Shown here: in pieces, positions 7,043 to 15,718 of the stretch
Layout of the letters: the number at the start of each line of letters is the position of its first letter
Numbering within the stretch: the stretch's first letter is position 1
Source: an uncultured Alistipes sp.
GTDB taxonomy: Bacteria > Bacteroidota > Bacteroidia > Bacteroidales > UBA932
Length of the DNA stretch: 38,434 nt
NCBI GenBank assembly: GCA_900544195.1
Contig: UQUJ01000022.1
Location: 1 to 38,434 of the forward strand
Reading direction: 5' to 3'
Position numbers and translations under genes: made by a program
Notes under the pieces: generated by a model
What the model was told of the DNA's origin: nothing
What the model saw: only the letters and a program-made list of their open reading frames with translations
Database searches by the model: none

Positions 7043-10000
7043 TTAATCCAAAGTAACCTTGAGACCAAGTCCCCTGAGTTCGTGGAGCAGAACGTTGAGG
7101 GACTCCGGGATGCCCGGGTTCGGCATCGGGTCGCCCTTGACGATAGCCTCGTAAGTCTTCGAACGTCCGGTCACGTCGTCTGACTTGACCGTGAGGATCT
7201 CCTGAAGCGCGTTTGCGGCTCCGAATGCCTCCAGGGCCCAGACCTCCATCTCTCCGAACCTCTGGCCTCCGAACTGTGCCTTACCGCCGAGAGGCTGCTG
7301 GGTGATGAGTGAATATGGTCCGATGGAGCGGGCGTGCATCTTGTCGTCAACCATGTGGCCCAGCTTGATCATGTAGATCACGCCGACGGTCGCAGGCTGG
7401 TCGAACCAGTCGCCGGTGCCGCCGTCCCTGAGGTGAGTCTTACCGTACTTCGGCACGCCGGCCTTGTCTGTGTATTTACAGATCTCGTCGATGGTCGCGC
7501 CGTCAAAGATAGGGGTGCTGAACTTAAGTCCCAGTCTTGCTCCGGCCCATCCGAGAACGGTCTCGTAGATCTGGCCGAGGTTCATACGTGAAGGCACGCC
7601 GAGAGGGTTGAGGACAATGTCCACAGGAGTTCCGTCCTCAAGGAACGGCATGTCTTCCTGACGGACGATCTTGGCCACGATACCCTTGTTACCGTGACGT
7701 CCGGCCATCTTGTCACCGACAGTGATCTTCCTCTTCTTGGCGATGTAGACCTTGGCAAGCTGCATCACACCGTTAGGAAGCTCGTCGCCGACCTTTATCT
7801 TGTCCATCTGTCTCTTGCACTCAGCCTCTGCCACCTTGTAGGTCAGGCAGTAGTTGTTGATGAGTTCCTGCACGAGCAGGTTTGTGCTCTCGTCCGATGT
7901 CCAGTTGCCTGAGTTGATGTTCTGGAAATCGATGCTCTTGAGTTTTTCGACAGTGATTTCCTTGCCTTTGGCGACGACTTCGACATCGTAGAGGTCGTTG
8001 ATGCCCGCGCTCTTCTTGCCCTTTGTCAGGACGGTCAGTCTCTTGAGGAAATCAGCGTACAGCTTGGCGGCCTTCTTGTCAAACTCCTCTTGAATAAGAT
8101 CAAGGCGTGCTTTCTGATCAGTCTTGGCTGCTCTTCTGTTGCCCTCCTTCGCAGCTTTCGCGTAGAGCGCTGTCTTGATGACAGTACCGCTGAGGGATGG
8201 ATTGGCCTTGAGCGAAGCATCCTTCACGTCACCGGCCTTGTCTCCGAAGATAGCCTTGAGCAGTTTCTCTTCAGGCGAAGGATCGCTCTCTCCCTTAGGG
8301 GTGATCTTACCGATCATGATGTCGCCCGGCTCAATGTGGGCGCCAACCCTGATGATACCTTGCTTGTCCAGATCCTTTGTCGCATCCTCGCTCACATTAG
8401 GAATATCAGAGGTGAGTTCCTCCATACCACGCTTTGTCTCACGGACTTCGGTGAGGTATTCGTCAACATGGACTGAGGTGAGAATGTCCCACTTCACCAT
8501 CTCCTCTGAAAGCACGATGGCATCCTCGTAGTTGTAACCCTTCCAAGGCATGAAAGCGACCTTGAGGTTACGTCCGAGGGCAAGCTCGCCGTTCTGAGTG
8601 GCATATCCTTCCGTAAGAACTTGACCTTTAACCACTTTCTCACCTTTGCGTACGATAGGCTTCAAGGTGATGGTTGTGCTTTGGTTTGTCCTTCTATATA
8701 TAGGAAGAGTGTACACTGTCTCGTCAGGCATGAATGAGACGAATTTCTCATCGTCTGTCCTGTCGTACTTGATTCTTATCTCTTTGGCGTCAACATAAGT
8801 CACCTCGCCCTCGCGCTCGGCAACGTATTGTGTCCTGGAGTCGAGGCAGACCCTTTCCTCCAGACCAGTTCCCACGATAGGGGACTCCGGACGGAGAAGC
8901 GGAACCGCCTGACGCATCATGTTCGCACCCATCAATGCTCGGTGGGCGTCATCATGCTCCAGGAACGGGATAAGCGATGCGGCGACTGACGCCATCTGGT
9001 TCGGCGCCACGTCCATGTAGTCAACCTGCTCTTTGGAGACTACCGGAAAGTCGGCCTCAAGACGGCACTGGATTCTGTCTTCTTCTATTGTGCCGTCATC
9101 TTCCATCTTCACCTTCGCAAGAGAGACGAGCTTGTTCTCCTCCTCCTCGGCTGTCATGTAGTGCCAGCCCTTGTCTGTCAGGTCAACCTTTCCCTCGTGG
9201 ACCTCACGGTAAGGAGTCTCGATGAATCCGAGCTGGTTGATTCTCGCATAGACGCAAAGGGATGAGATAAGTCCGATGTTCGGGCCTTCAGGTGACTCGA
9301 TAGGGCAGAGACGTCCGTAGTGTGTGTAGTGCACGTCTCGAACCTCGAATCCGGCCCTGTCTCTGGAAAGACCTCCCGGACCAAGAGCCGAGAGACGGCG
9401 CTTGTGCGTGATCTCCGCCAGAGGGTTCGTCTGGTCCATGAACTGTGACAGCTGGCTGGTGCCGAAGAACGAGTTGATCACGGAGGACAATGTCTTCGCG
9501 TTGATCAGGTCGATCGGGTTGAACTGCTCGCTGTCGCGTACGTTCATCCTTTCGCGGATGGTCCTTGCCATTCTTGAGAGGCCGACGCTGAACTGATTGG
9601 CGAGCTGTTCTCCTACTGTGCGCACACGTCTGTTGCTCAAGTGGTCAATGTCATCGACTGTGGCCTTTGAGTTTATGAGCTGTATGAGATACTTGATGAT
9701 CTCGATGATGTCGGTGTTGGTGAGCACCCTGACCTCAGGATCTGTCGAGAGCCCGAGTTTCTTGTTCAGACGGAACCTTCCGACAATGCCGAGGTCGTAC
9801 CTCTTCTCAGAGAAGAACAGCTTGTCGATGACATCCCTTGCGGTCGCCTCATCAGGCGGTTCGGAATTTCGAAGCTGTTTGTAGATGTAGTTGACAGCCT
9901 CTATCTCAGTGTTGGTAGGATCCTTCTGAAGGGTGTTGAATATGATCGCATATTCATTTGAGTTGGCCTCGTCCTTCTGGAGAAGGATTGACTTGACCTC

Positions 10001-10861
10001 GGTGTCGGAAATTTTGGCGATGGTGTCATCGTCCAGAACCTCACCTCTCTCCACGATCGGGATGGTCCTTTCGATAGGGATAACCTCACCGGTGTCCTCG
10101 TCTTCGAAATCCTCTGTCCAGGTCTTGAGTACCTTTGCGGCGAGTTTCCTGCCTTTGTTTTCCTCAAGATTCTCTTTTGTGACCTCGATTTCGTCCGCGA
10201 GACCGAATATGTCTATGATGTCCTTGTCGGAATTGAAGCCGATCGCGCGGAGAAGAGTCGTTACAGGCAACTTCTTCTTACGGTCGATGTAGGCGTACAT
10301 CACGTTGTTGATGTCTGTCGCGAATTCAATCCATGAACCCTTGAACGGTATGATTCTGGCTGAATACAGCTTCGTTCCGTTAGCGTGCATGCTCTGGTCG
10401 AAGAACACACCTGGTGAGCGGTGCAGCTGGGACACTATGATTCTTTCTGATCCATTGATTACGAATGTGCCGGCCGGCGTCATGTAAGGAATGTTGCCGA
10501 GGTACACATCCTGGACTCTTGTGTCAAAGTCCTCGTGCTCGGGATCTGTGCACGAAAGGCGGAGTTTTGCTTTCAGAGGAACATTGTAGGTCAGCCCTCT
10601 CTCAAGACACTCGTCGATAGAGTACTGAGGTGGATCGATAAAATAGTCGATGAATTCCAGCTTGTAGTTGTTCCTCGTGTCTTCGATCGGGAATATTTCC
10701 TGAAACACCTGGAAGAGCCCTTCGTTCTTCCTGTTTTCCGGCGTAGTCTCCAACTGGAAGAAATCCTTGAATGATTTCAGCTGAACTTCCAGAAGGTCAG
10801 GATATTCCAGAATCTTTGATGTAGCGAACATTATTCGCTTATTATTAGTCTTTTTTGACAT
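7043..10861 (-). CDS. rpoB: DNA-directed RNA polymerase subunit beta
   Basis: The 1272-aa beta subunit of RNA polymerase. Conserved blocks include the rifampicin-pocket region (FFGTSQLSQFMDQTNPL and THKRRLSALGPGGLSRDRAGFEVRDVH, about residues 470-515), CPIESPEGPNIGLI just after it, the KVAFMPWKGYNYEDAI block, KMAGRHGNKG near 1040, and the C-terminal MEVWALEAFGAA and LNVLLHELRGLGL. The rifampicin-cluster residues visible (Q, D, H, R, S) look wild type. The ATG at 10861 opens MSKKTNNKRIMF. It is separated from rplL by a hairpin that may attenuate transcription, as between rplL and rpoB in other bacteria. Confidence 0.98.
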   Translation of the reverse strand: MSKKTNNKRIMFATSKILEYPDLLEVQLKSFKDFFQLETTPENRKNEGLFQVFQEIFPIEDTRNNYKLEFIDYFIDPPQYSIDECLERGLTYNVPLKAKLRLSCTDPEHEDFDTRVQDVYLGNIPYMTPAGTFVINGSERIIVSQLHRSPGVFFDQSMHANGTKLYSARIIPFKGSWIEFATDINNVMYAYIDRKKKLPVTTLLRAIGFNSDKDIIDIFGLADEIEVTKENLEENKGRKLAAKVLKTWTEDFEDEDTGEVIPIERTIPIVERGEVLDDDTIAKISDTEVKSILLQKDEANSNEYAIIFNTLQKDPTNTEIEAVNYIYKQLRNSEPPDEATARDVIDKLFFSEKRYDLGIVGRFRLNKKLGLSTDPEVRVLTNTDIIEIIKYLIQLINSKATVDDIDHLSNRRVRTVGEQLANQFSVGLSRMARTIRERMNVRDSEQFNPIDLINAKTLSSVINSFFGTSQLSQFMDQTNPLAEITHKRRLSALGPGGLSRDRAGFEVRDVHYTHYGRLCPIESPEGPNIGLISSLCVYARINQLGFIETPYREVHEGKVDLTDKGWHYMTAEEEENKLVSLAKVKMEDDGTIEEDRIQCRLEADFPVVSKEQVDYMDVAPNQMASVAASLIPFLEHDDAHRALMGANMMRQAVPLLRPESPIVGTGLEERVCLDSRTQYVAEREGEVTYVDAKEIRIKYDRTDDEKFVSFMPDETVYTLPIYRRTNQSTTITLKPIVRKGEKVVKGQVLTEGYATQNGELALGRNLKVAFMPWKGYNYEDAIVLSEEMVKWDILTSVHVDEYLTEVRETKRGMEELTSDIPNVSEDATKDLDKQGIIRVGAHIEPGDIMIGKITPKGESDPSPEEKLLKAIFGDKAGDVKDASLKANPSLSGTVIKTALYAKAAKEGNRRAAKTDQKARLDLIQEEFDKKAAKLYADFLKRLTVLTKGKKSAGINDLYDVEVVAKGKEITVEKLKSIDFQNINSGNWTSDESTNLLVQELINNYCLTYKVAEAECKRQMDKIKVGDELPNGVMQLAKVYIAKKRKITVGDKMAGRHGNKGIVAKIVRQEDMPFLEDGTPVDIVLNPLGVPSRMNLGQIYETVLGWAGARLGLKFSTPIFDGATIDEICKYTDKAGVPKYGKTHLRDGGTGDWFDQPATVGVIYMIKLGHMVDDKMHARSIGPYSLITQQPLGGKAQFGGQRFGEMEVWALEAFGAANALQEILTVKSDDVTGRSKTYEAIVKGDPMPNPGIPESLNVLLHELRGLGLKVTLD

Positions 10862-10900
10862 GTTCTGCCTTTAGGAAATGGAGAAAAACTTAATACGACA

Positions 10901-10932
10901 AAAAGGTTTAGAGCCTTCCTAGGCTCTAAACC
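10901..10932 (-). terminator. rplL-rpoB intergenic hairpin, possible attenuator
   Basis: GGTTTAGAGCC (10905-10915) and its exact complement (10922-10932) form an 11-12 bp stem with a 4-6 nt loop. On the minus strand a TTTTTG tract follows at once (complement of 10900-10904). The position between rplL and rpoB matches the known partial terminator that sets the ratio of ribosomal protein to polymerase transcripts in enterobacteria; here that role is inferred. Confidence 0.75.
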
Positions 10933-10961
10933 TGATGATTTTCCCGCCAGGGGAAGCTGGG

Positions 10962-11336
10962 TTATTTAACCTCAACTTCGGCACCTGCCTCTTCGAGGGC
11001 AGCCTTCAGTTGCTCAGCTTCTGCCTTGGAGGCCTTCTCCTTAACTGTCTTAGGAGCGCCGTCTACAAGATCCTTAGCTTCCTTCAGACCAAGACCAAGA
11101 GCCTCCTTAACGGCTTTGATCACCTGAAGTTTAGCTGCGCCGGCTGACTTGAGGACAACGTCAAACTCAGTCTGCTCTGCCGGAGCCGCGTCAGCGGCTG
11201 CAGCTGGACCTGCCACTGCAACAGCAGCGGCAGCAGGCTCGATACCATATTCTTCCTTGAGAACCTTTGCAAGTTCCTGAACGTCTTTTACAGAAAGGTT
11301 AACCAACTCTTCTGCAAGTGCTTTTACATCTGCCAT
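10962..11336 (-). CDS. rplL: Ribosomal protein bL12 (L7/L12)
   Basis: A 124-aa acidic stalk protein that recruits translation GTPases to the ribosome. The N-terminal dimerisation segment (LAEELVNLSVKDVQELAKVL) is followed by an Ala-rich hinge (residues about 34-54) and the compact C-terminal domain (EFDVVLKSAGAAKLQVIKAV, GLGLKEAKDLVDGAPKTVKE). Length and Ala/Glu/Lys composition are usual. It follows rplJ after 27 nt, and the two proteins bind each other as the L10-L12 stalk. Codons are strongly biased, as expected for a highly expressed gene. Confidence 0.97.
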   Translation of the reverse strand: MADVKALAEELVNLSVKDVQELAKVLKEEYGIEPAAAAVAVAGPAAAADAAPAEQTEFDVVLKSAGAAKLQVIKAVKEALGLGLKEAKDLVDGAPKTVKEKASKAEAEQLKAALEEAGAEVEVK

Positions 11337-11363
11337 AATTGATAATTATTAAATTGTTTGTTA

Positions 11364-11894
11364 TTATTTCTCTTCTTTTTCCGAAAGTGTCTTGACAAGT
11401 CCGGCGATTGTGCTGCCACCACCATTCTGGAGAGCGGAGATGACATTGCGCATAGGAGCCTGGAGGAGGGAAACGATGTCTCCGATGAGTTCTTCCTTGG
11501 ACTTGATCGCACAGAGTTCGTCGAGTTTCTCAGCCCCGACAAACGCGCACTCCTGCACGTAGGCACCTTTAAGCTGAGGTTTGCCCATCTCCTTCTGAAG
11601 CTTCTTCATGAGCTTCGCCGGTCCGTTAGGAGTCTCGGTGTACATGATTGCCGTGTTGCCCTTGAGGACAGGGAGGAGAAGGTTCATCTCCTCATTGTTC
11701 AAAGCCTTGAGGACATGTGCGAACAGTGTGTTCTTCACAACGGTCAGCTTTATGCCCTGATCGAAGCAGGCGCGACGGAGCTTTACAGTGTTTTCAGCAT
11801 TCAGACCCTCGATGTCAGCGACATAGAAATTAGGGTACTGCTTCAGTTGTGCTGAGATGCTTTCAATAATCTGATCTTTCAATTCCTTCTTCAT
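11364..11894 (-). CDS. rplJ: Ribosomal protein uL10
   Basis: A 176-aa base of the ribosomal stalk, which binds 23S rRNA and anchors L12 dimers through its C-terminal helix. The N-terminal half has the typical YVADIEGLNAENTVKLRRACFDQGIKLTVVKNTL pattern (about residues 24-57) and the tail ends in SALQNGGGSTIAGLVKTLSEKEEK, the L12-binding helix. It starts 14 nt after rplA ends. In other bacteria L10-L12 represses its own mRNA; I did not identify a leader structure here. Confidence 0.96.
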   Translation of the reverse strand: MKKELKDQIIESISAQLKQYPNFYVADIEGLNAENTVKLRRACFDQGIKLTVVKNTLFAHVLKALNNEEMNLLLPVLKGNTAIMYTETPNGPAKLMKKLQKEMGKPQLKGAYVQECAFVGAEKLDELCAIKSKEELIGDIVSLLQAPMRNVISALQNGGGSTIAGLVKTLSEKEEK

Positions 11895-11908
11895 AATGAA
11901 ATCCTTTT

Positions 11909-12616
11909 TTACTCAGCGCTTCCGCTAGTGAATGCTTTGACATCTAACTTGATACCAGGGCTCATGGTTGTGCAGATAGCCGCACTCTTCAGGTATGTGC
12001 CCTTGAGAGCCTGTGGCTTGAGTTTCAGCACCTCGTTCAGGAGAGCGGTGGCGTTCTCGCAGATCTGAGCCGGGGTGAAGGAAATCTTGCCGATGGCCGC
12101 ATGTATAATACCGGTCTTGTCGACCTTGAAATCAATCTTTCCGCCCTTGACGTCCTTGACAGCGTTGCCGACTTCCATTGTAACGGTACCTGTCTTAGGG
12201 TTAGGCATGAGTCCTCTTGGACCGAGTATACGTCCGAGTACACCGACCTTGGCCATGACTGACGGCGTACAGATGATGACATCCACGTCCGTCCATCCAC
12301 CTTTGATCTTCTCAACGTATTCATCAAGACCTACATAGTCAGCTCCAGCTTCCTTGGCCTCGTTTTCCTTGTCAGGAGTACAAAGTACAAGGACTCTGAC
12401 AACCTTTCCGGTTCCGTGAGGAAGGCTGACCACGCCACGGATCATCTGATTCGCCTTACGAGGGTCAACACCCAGATTGGCTGACAGCTCAACTGAGGCG
12501 TCAAACTTCGTGAAGGTGATGTCCTTCAGCATTTCACAAGCCTGGGCAAGAGTGTACTGCTTGGAAGCGTCGTACTTTGCGACGACAGCTTTCTGATTTT
12601 TTGTAATTCTACTCAT
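11909..12616 (-). CDS. rplA: Ribosomal protein uL1
   Basis: A 235-aa protein of the large subunit at the mobile L1 stalk, where E-site tRNA leaves. The two-domain fold is recognisable: VELSANLGVDPRKANQMIRG near residues 41-60, LPHGTGKVVRVLV following, then GRILGPRGLMPNPKTGTVT near residues 129-148 and the C-terminal TYLKSAAICTTMSPGIKLD. Length is usual. It is paired with rplK 14 nt upstream, as in nearly all bacteria. Confidence 0.97.
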   Translation of the reverse strand: MSRITKNQKAVVAKYDASKQYTLAQACEMLKDITFTKFDASVELSANLGVDPRKANQMIRGVVSLPHGTGKVVRVLVLCTPDKENEAKEAGADYVGLDEYVEKIKGGWTDVDVIICTPSVMAKVGVLGRILGPRGLMPNPKTGTVTMEVGNAVKDVKGGKIDFKVDKTGIIHAAIGKISFTPAQICENATALLNEVLKLKPQALKGTYLKSAAICTTMSPGIKLDVKAFTSGSAE

Positions 12617-12630
12617 TTCGCATGTGAAAA

Positions 12631-13074
12631 TTAAAGGTTCTCAGGAAATTTTCCGGTGACTTTGATACCCATGCTCCTCGCTGTTCCCGCAACCATCTTC
12701 ATGGCGGCCGCAAGAGTGAAAGCGTTGAGGTCCGGCATCTTGCCTTCAGCTATCGCCTTGACCTGATCCCAGGTGATTGAAGCGACTTTTCTTCTGTTAG
12801 GTTCTCCTGAACCCTTCTGAAGCTTTGCCGCCTCCTTGAGTGAGATGGCTACTGGCGGCTGCTTTACCTCGAACGTGAAGGACTTGTCTGAAAAGACTGT
12901 GATGACTACAGGCACGATCTTTCCGGCGTTCTGTTGTGTCGCCGCATTGAACTGCTTGCAGAAGTCCATAATGTTCAAGCCTTTGGAACCGAGAGCCGGT
13001 CCTACCGGAGGCGCTGGATTAGCTGCTCCTGCTTTGATTTGCAGCTTGATGAATCCGGTAACTTCTTTTGCCAT
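12631..13074 (-). CDS. rplK: Ribosomal protein uL11
   Basis: A 147-aa large-subunit protein of the GTPase-associated centre. The N-terminal domain has the proline-rich AGAANPAPPVGPALGSKGLNIMDFCKQFNA and the C-terminal RNA-binding domain has KVASITWDQVKAIAEGKMPDLNA and ARSMGIKV. Full length, ATG start at 13074, and 9 nt after the nusG stop. Downstream it is joined to rplA by 14 nt. Confidence 0.97.
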   Translation of the reverse strand: MAKEVTGFIKLQIKAGAANPAPPVGPALGSKGLNIMDFCKQFNAATQQNAGKIVPVVITVFSDKSFTFEVKQPPVAISLKEAAKLQKGSGEPNRRKVASITWDQVKAIAEGKMPDLNAFTLAAAMKMVAGTARSMGIKVTGKFPENL

Positions 13075-13083
13075 AATTGTTTG

Positions 13084-13647
13084 TTATTCTTTTGTTACTT
13101 GAGTAAAGCTGAGTTCCAACAGAGTTTTTCTGCCGAAAATCACAACTATCACTTTGAGTTTGCTTCTGTCTTCCTCTATCGCGTCAACTGTTCCGCTGAA
13201 ACCGCTGAACGGTCCGTCGGTGATCTTGACAGACTCTCCGACTTCGAAATTCACTTCTGTCTCGACTGGATTATCGACATTCTGGTCCTGATTACCAAGA
13301 ATCCACTGCGCCTCATCGTCTCTGATAGGCACAGGAACCCTTTCTGTCATAGCTCCGGTTGTTTTCTTCTCTGTCAGGAAACCGGACATGCCAGGAATGT
13401 CGTTGCGGATGATGTACTCCAATTCCGGATTAAGTTGGGCCTGTATCAAGACATAACCAGGGTAAAGCAGTCTTTCAACCACTTTCCTCTTGCCATTCTT
13501 TGTTACAATTTCCCGCTTGACCGGAACAAGAACCTGTGCGACCTGATCCTGTAGGCCAAACCGTTCAATCTCTTTTTCAAGATAGTCTTTGGCCTTCTTC
13601 TCCTTGCTCCCCGCTGTCCGAAGGACATACCATTTCATGTCAGCCAT
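13084..13647 (-). CDS. nusG: Transcription termination/antitermination factor NusG
   Basis: A 187-aa elongation factor that bridges RNA polymerase and either the ribosome or Rho. The NGN domain opens with KWYVLRTAGSKEKKAKDYLE and includes the LYPGYVLIQ motif near residue 75. The C-terminal KOW motif is in VGESVKITDGPFSGFSGTVDAIE (about residues 131-153). The reading frame is open to a TTG at 13656, but I take the ATG at 13647 (MADMKWYVLRT), which matches the family start and leaves 14 nt after secE. Slightly long linkers are common in Bacteroidota NusG. Confidence 0.95.
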   Translation of the reverse strand: MADMKWYVLRTAGSKEKKAKDYLEKEIERFGLQDQVAQVLVPVKREIVTKNGKRKVVERLLYPGYVLIQAQLNPELEYIIRNDIPGMSGFLTEKKTTGAMTERVPVPIRDDEAQWILGNQDQNVDNPVETEVNFEVGESVKITDGPFSGFSGTVDAIEEDRSKLKVIVVIFGRKTLLELSFTQVTKE

Positions 13648-13661
13648 GGTAATCAAATAAA

Positions 13662-13850
13662 TTACAATGTGTAAATCGCTGTCATCAGATGCTCGAAAGC
13701 GAAGTCAACCACGAAGAGAACCAAAGCGAGGATCACTGTAGCGACCATAACCAAAAGGGCTGAGCTCTGAAGCTTTTCCCAGGTTGGCCAAGTGACCTTC
13801 TTGGTGAGTTCCACGTAGGACTCTTTGCAATAGTTAATGAACTTTCTCAT
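13662..13850 (-). CDS. secE: Preprotein translocase subunit SecE
   Basis: A 62-aa single-span subunit of the SecYEG channel. It has the short N-terminal amphipathic helix and the hallmark ELTKKVTWPTWEKLQ (residues about 12-26), followed by one hydrophobic segment (SALLVMVATVILALVLFVVDFAF). The frame remains open upstream to 13961 and into the tRNA-Trp gene, but only the ATG at 13850 (MRKFINYCKESY) gives the normal SecE N-terminus. The secE-nusG pair is conserved across bacteria. Confidence 0.95.
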   Translation of the reverse strand: MRKFINYCKESYVELTKKVTWPTWEKLQSSALLVMVATVILALVLFVVDFAFEHLMTAIYTL

Positions 13851-13934
13851 CTTTGCATTTAATGGACCTCGTAATTTGGAAGCTTCTACGATGTCTGTTA
13901 AACAATTACCAAATCGTAACCTTTGATATTTTAG

Positions 13935-14005
13935 CAGGGGAAGCAGGATTCGAACCCACATCGACGGTTTTGGAGACCGCTGAACTACCCTTGTTCTATT
14001 CCCCT
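13935..14005 (-). tRNA. tRNA-Trp (anticodon CCA)
   Basis: A 71-nt cloverleaf on the minus strand: acceptor arms AGGGGAA and TTCCCCT, anticodon loop CTCCAAA with CCA, T-loop TTCGAAT and discriminator G. The 3' CCA is not encoded. It sits between tuf and secE, the usual place in this phylum. Confidence 0.95.
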
Positions 14006-14010
14006 GTGAT

Positions 14011-14041
14011 CAGGACGGACATCGTCCGGACATCCGTCCTG
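14011..14041 (-). other. Hairpin between tuf and tRNA-Trp
   Basis: CAGGACGGA (14011-14019) and TCCGTCCTG (14033-14041) are perfect complements around a 13-nt loop that itself contains a GGAC/GTCC dyad. No T-run follows on the minus strand, so it is more likely a processing signal for releasing the tRNA than a terminator. Confidence 0.55.
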
Positions 14042-14054
14042 TATGTTGAAGAAA

Positions 14055-15248
14055 TTATTCTTCGATCTTGATTACCTGTCCGGCACCAACGGTACGGCCA
14101 CCTTCGCGGATAGCGAACTGAAGACCTTCGTTGAGGGCTACAGGAGTGATGAGCTGAACGTCAATCTCAACGTTATCGCCTGGCATTACCATCTCGACTC
14201 CCTCCGGAAGGGTGATCTCACCGGTAACATCGAGGGTACGGATGAAGAACTGAGGACGATAGTGGTTGTGGAATGGAGTGTGACGTCCACCCTCTTCCTT
14301 CTTGAGGACGTAGATCTGAGCCTTGAAGTGCTTGTGAGGAGTGATGGAGCCTGGCTTGGCGACAACCTCACCTCTCTTGACTTCCTTCTTGTCGATACCA
14401 CGGAGGAGAAGACCAACGTTGTCTCCGGCCTCACCCTGATCGAGGAGCTTGCGGAACATCTCGACACCGGTTACAACGGTGCTTCTTGGAGCGTCACCGA
14501 AACCTACGAGCTCAACAGGGTCGTTGACGTGGATTGTACCTGTCTCGATACGACCTGTAACAACGGTACCACGACCGGTGATGGAGAAGATGTCCTCGAT
14601 AGGCATAAGGAATGGCTTCTCGTTCTGACGTACAGGCTGCGGGATGTACTCGTCAACAGCGTCCATGAGTTCCATAACCTTGTCTTCCCAAACCTTCTCT
14701 CCGTTAAGCGCGCCAAGTGCGGAGCCACGGATGATAGGGCAGTTCTCATCGAACTTGTAGAATCCGAGAAGGTCACGGATTTCCATCTCTACGAGGTCAA
14801 GCATCTCTGCGTCGTCAACAAGGTCAACCTTGTTCATGAAGACGAGGATCTTAGGTACGTTCACCTGACGGGCGAGCAGGATGTGCTCACGGGTCTGAGG
14901 CATAGGACCGTCGGTAGCGGCTACAACGAGGATCGCACCGTCCATCTGAGCGGCACCGGTAACCATGTTCTTAACGTAGTCAGCGTGGCCTGGGCAGTCT
15001 ACGTGAGCATAGTGGCGCTTCTCTGTCTCGTACTCTACGTGAGCGGAGTTGATGGTGATACCACGCTCCTTCTCTTCAGGAGCATTGTCGATCTGATCGA
15101 AAGACTTTACCTTGTCGGCGTTACCGGAGACTCTCTCGGCGAGAACCTTGGTGATAGCGGCAGTCAAAGTCGTCTTACCGTGGTCAACATGGCCGATAGT
15201 ACCGATGTTGACGTGCGGCTTCGTTCTTTGGAAAGTTTCTTTTGCCAT
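14055..15248 (-). CDS. tuf: Elongation factor Tu
   Basis: The 397-aa GTPase delivers aminoacyl-tRNA to the ribosome. G1 is GHVDHGKTT near residues 18-26, G3 DCPGHADYVKNMITG-like (with V at the Ile position, MVTG) near 81, and G4 NKVD near 136; domain II has GRGTVVTGRIE and domain III KPGSITPHKHFKAQIYVL. Length is typical. It lies in a tRNA cluster operon: four tRNAs upstream and tRNA-Trp downstream. Codon use is highly biased. A long open frame on the opposite strand is a by-product of this bias. Confidence 0.98.
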   Translation of the reverse strand: MAKETFQRTKPHVNIGTIGHVDHGKTTLTAAITKVLAERVSGNADKVKSFDQIDNAPEEKERGITINSAHVEYETEKRHYAHVDCPGHADYVKNMVTGAAQMDGAILVVAATDGPMPQTREHILLARQVNVPKILVFMNKVDLVDDAEMLDLVEMEIRDLLGFYKFDENCPIIRGSALGALNGEKVWEDKVMELMDAVDEYIPQPVRQNEKPFLMPIEDIFSITGRGTVVTGRIETGTIHVNDPVELVGFGDAPRSTVVTGVEMFRKLLDQGEAGDNVGLLLRGIDKKEVKRGEVVAKPGSITPHKHFKAQIYVLKKEEGGRHTPFHNHYRPQFFIRTLDVTGEITLPEGVEMVMPGDNVEIDVQLITPVALNEGLQFAIREGGRTVGAGQVIKIEE

Positions 15249-15289
15249 AATATTATGATTTAAATGAGTAAACTAAATAATGCAGTTTG

Positions 15290-15361
<72 letters not shown>

Positions 15362-15373
15362 TTTTTTATTTGG

Positions 15374-15446
15374 AGCGGAAGACGAGGTTCGAACTCGCGA
15401 CCCTCAGCTTGGAAGGCTGATGCTCTACCAACTGAGCTACTTCCGC
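15374..15446 (-). tRNA. tRNA-Gly (anticodon TCC)
   Basis: A 73-nt cloverleaf: acceptor GCGGAAG/CTTCCGC, anticodon loop CTTCCAA with TCC, T-loop TTCGAAC, discriminator T. It is 12 nt upstream of tRNA-Thr(GGT) in the same transcript. Confidence 0.95.
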
Positions 15447-15454
15447 GAATGTTG

Positions 15455-15534
15455 TGGGAGGAGGTGGACTCGAACCACCGAACCCGAAGGAGCGGATTTA
15501 CAGTCCGCCGCAATTGCCGCTATGCGATCCTCCC
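15455..15534 (-). tRNA. tRNA-Tyr (anticodon GTA)
   Basis: An 80-nt class II tRNA with a long variable arm: acceptor GGGAGGA/TCCTCCC, anticodon loop CTGTAAA with GTA, T-loop TTCGAGT, discriminator A. Confidence 0.95.
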
Positions 15535-15567
15535 GATATTTCTTTGATACAGCATTTGGCCGTTTTG

Positions 15568-15641
15568 AGCCGATAGAGGGATTCGAACCCACGACCCCGA
15601 GATTACAAATCACGTGCTCTGGCCAACTGAGCTATATCGGC
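15568..15641 (-). tRNA. tRNA-Thr (anticodon TGT)
   Basis: A 74-nt cloverleaf: acceptor GCCGATA/TATCGGC, anticodon loop TTTGTAA with TGT, T-loop TTCGAAT, discriminator T. First gene of the operon, about 30 nt after the predicted transcription start. Confidence 0.95.
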
Positions 15642-15677
15642 GGTATTTCAATGATGTTCCCTTTCACAAAGGGATTG

Positions 15678-15708
15678 CAAAGATAGACATTAAAATGGAT
15701 TATCCAAA
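15678..15708 (-). promoter_or_regulatory. Promoter of the tRNA-tuf-rpoBC operon
   Basis: On the minus strand an exact -33 TTTG (complement of CAAA 15705-15708) and an exact -7 TATCTTTG (complement of 15678-15685) are separated by 19 nt. This is the ideal Bacteroidota vegetative promoter. Transcription would start near 15671. Confidence 0.88.
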
Positions 15709-15718
15709 ACTTTTTCGA

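Noticed and set aside
13851..13961. N-terminal extension of secE into the tRNA-Trp gene
   Set aside because: SecE normally starts near MRKF; the extension includes part of the tRNA.
14043..15263. 406-aa open frame opposite tuf
   Set aside because: It is a shadow of strongly biased tuf codons; no recognisable protein, and tuf is certain on the other strand.
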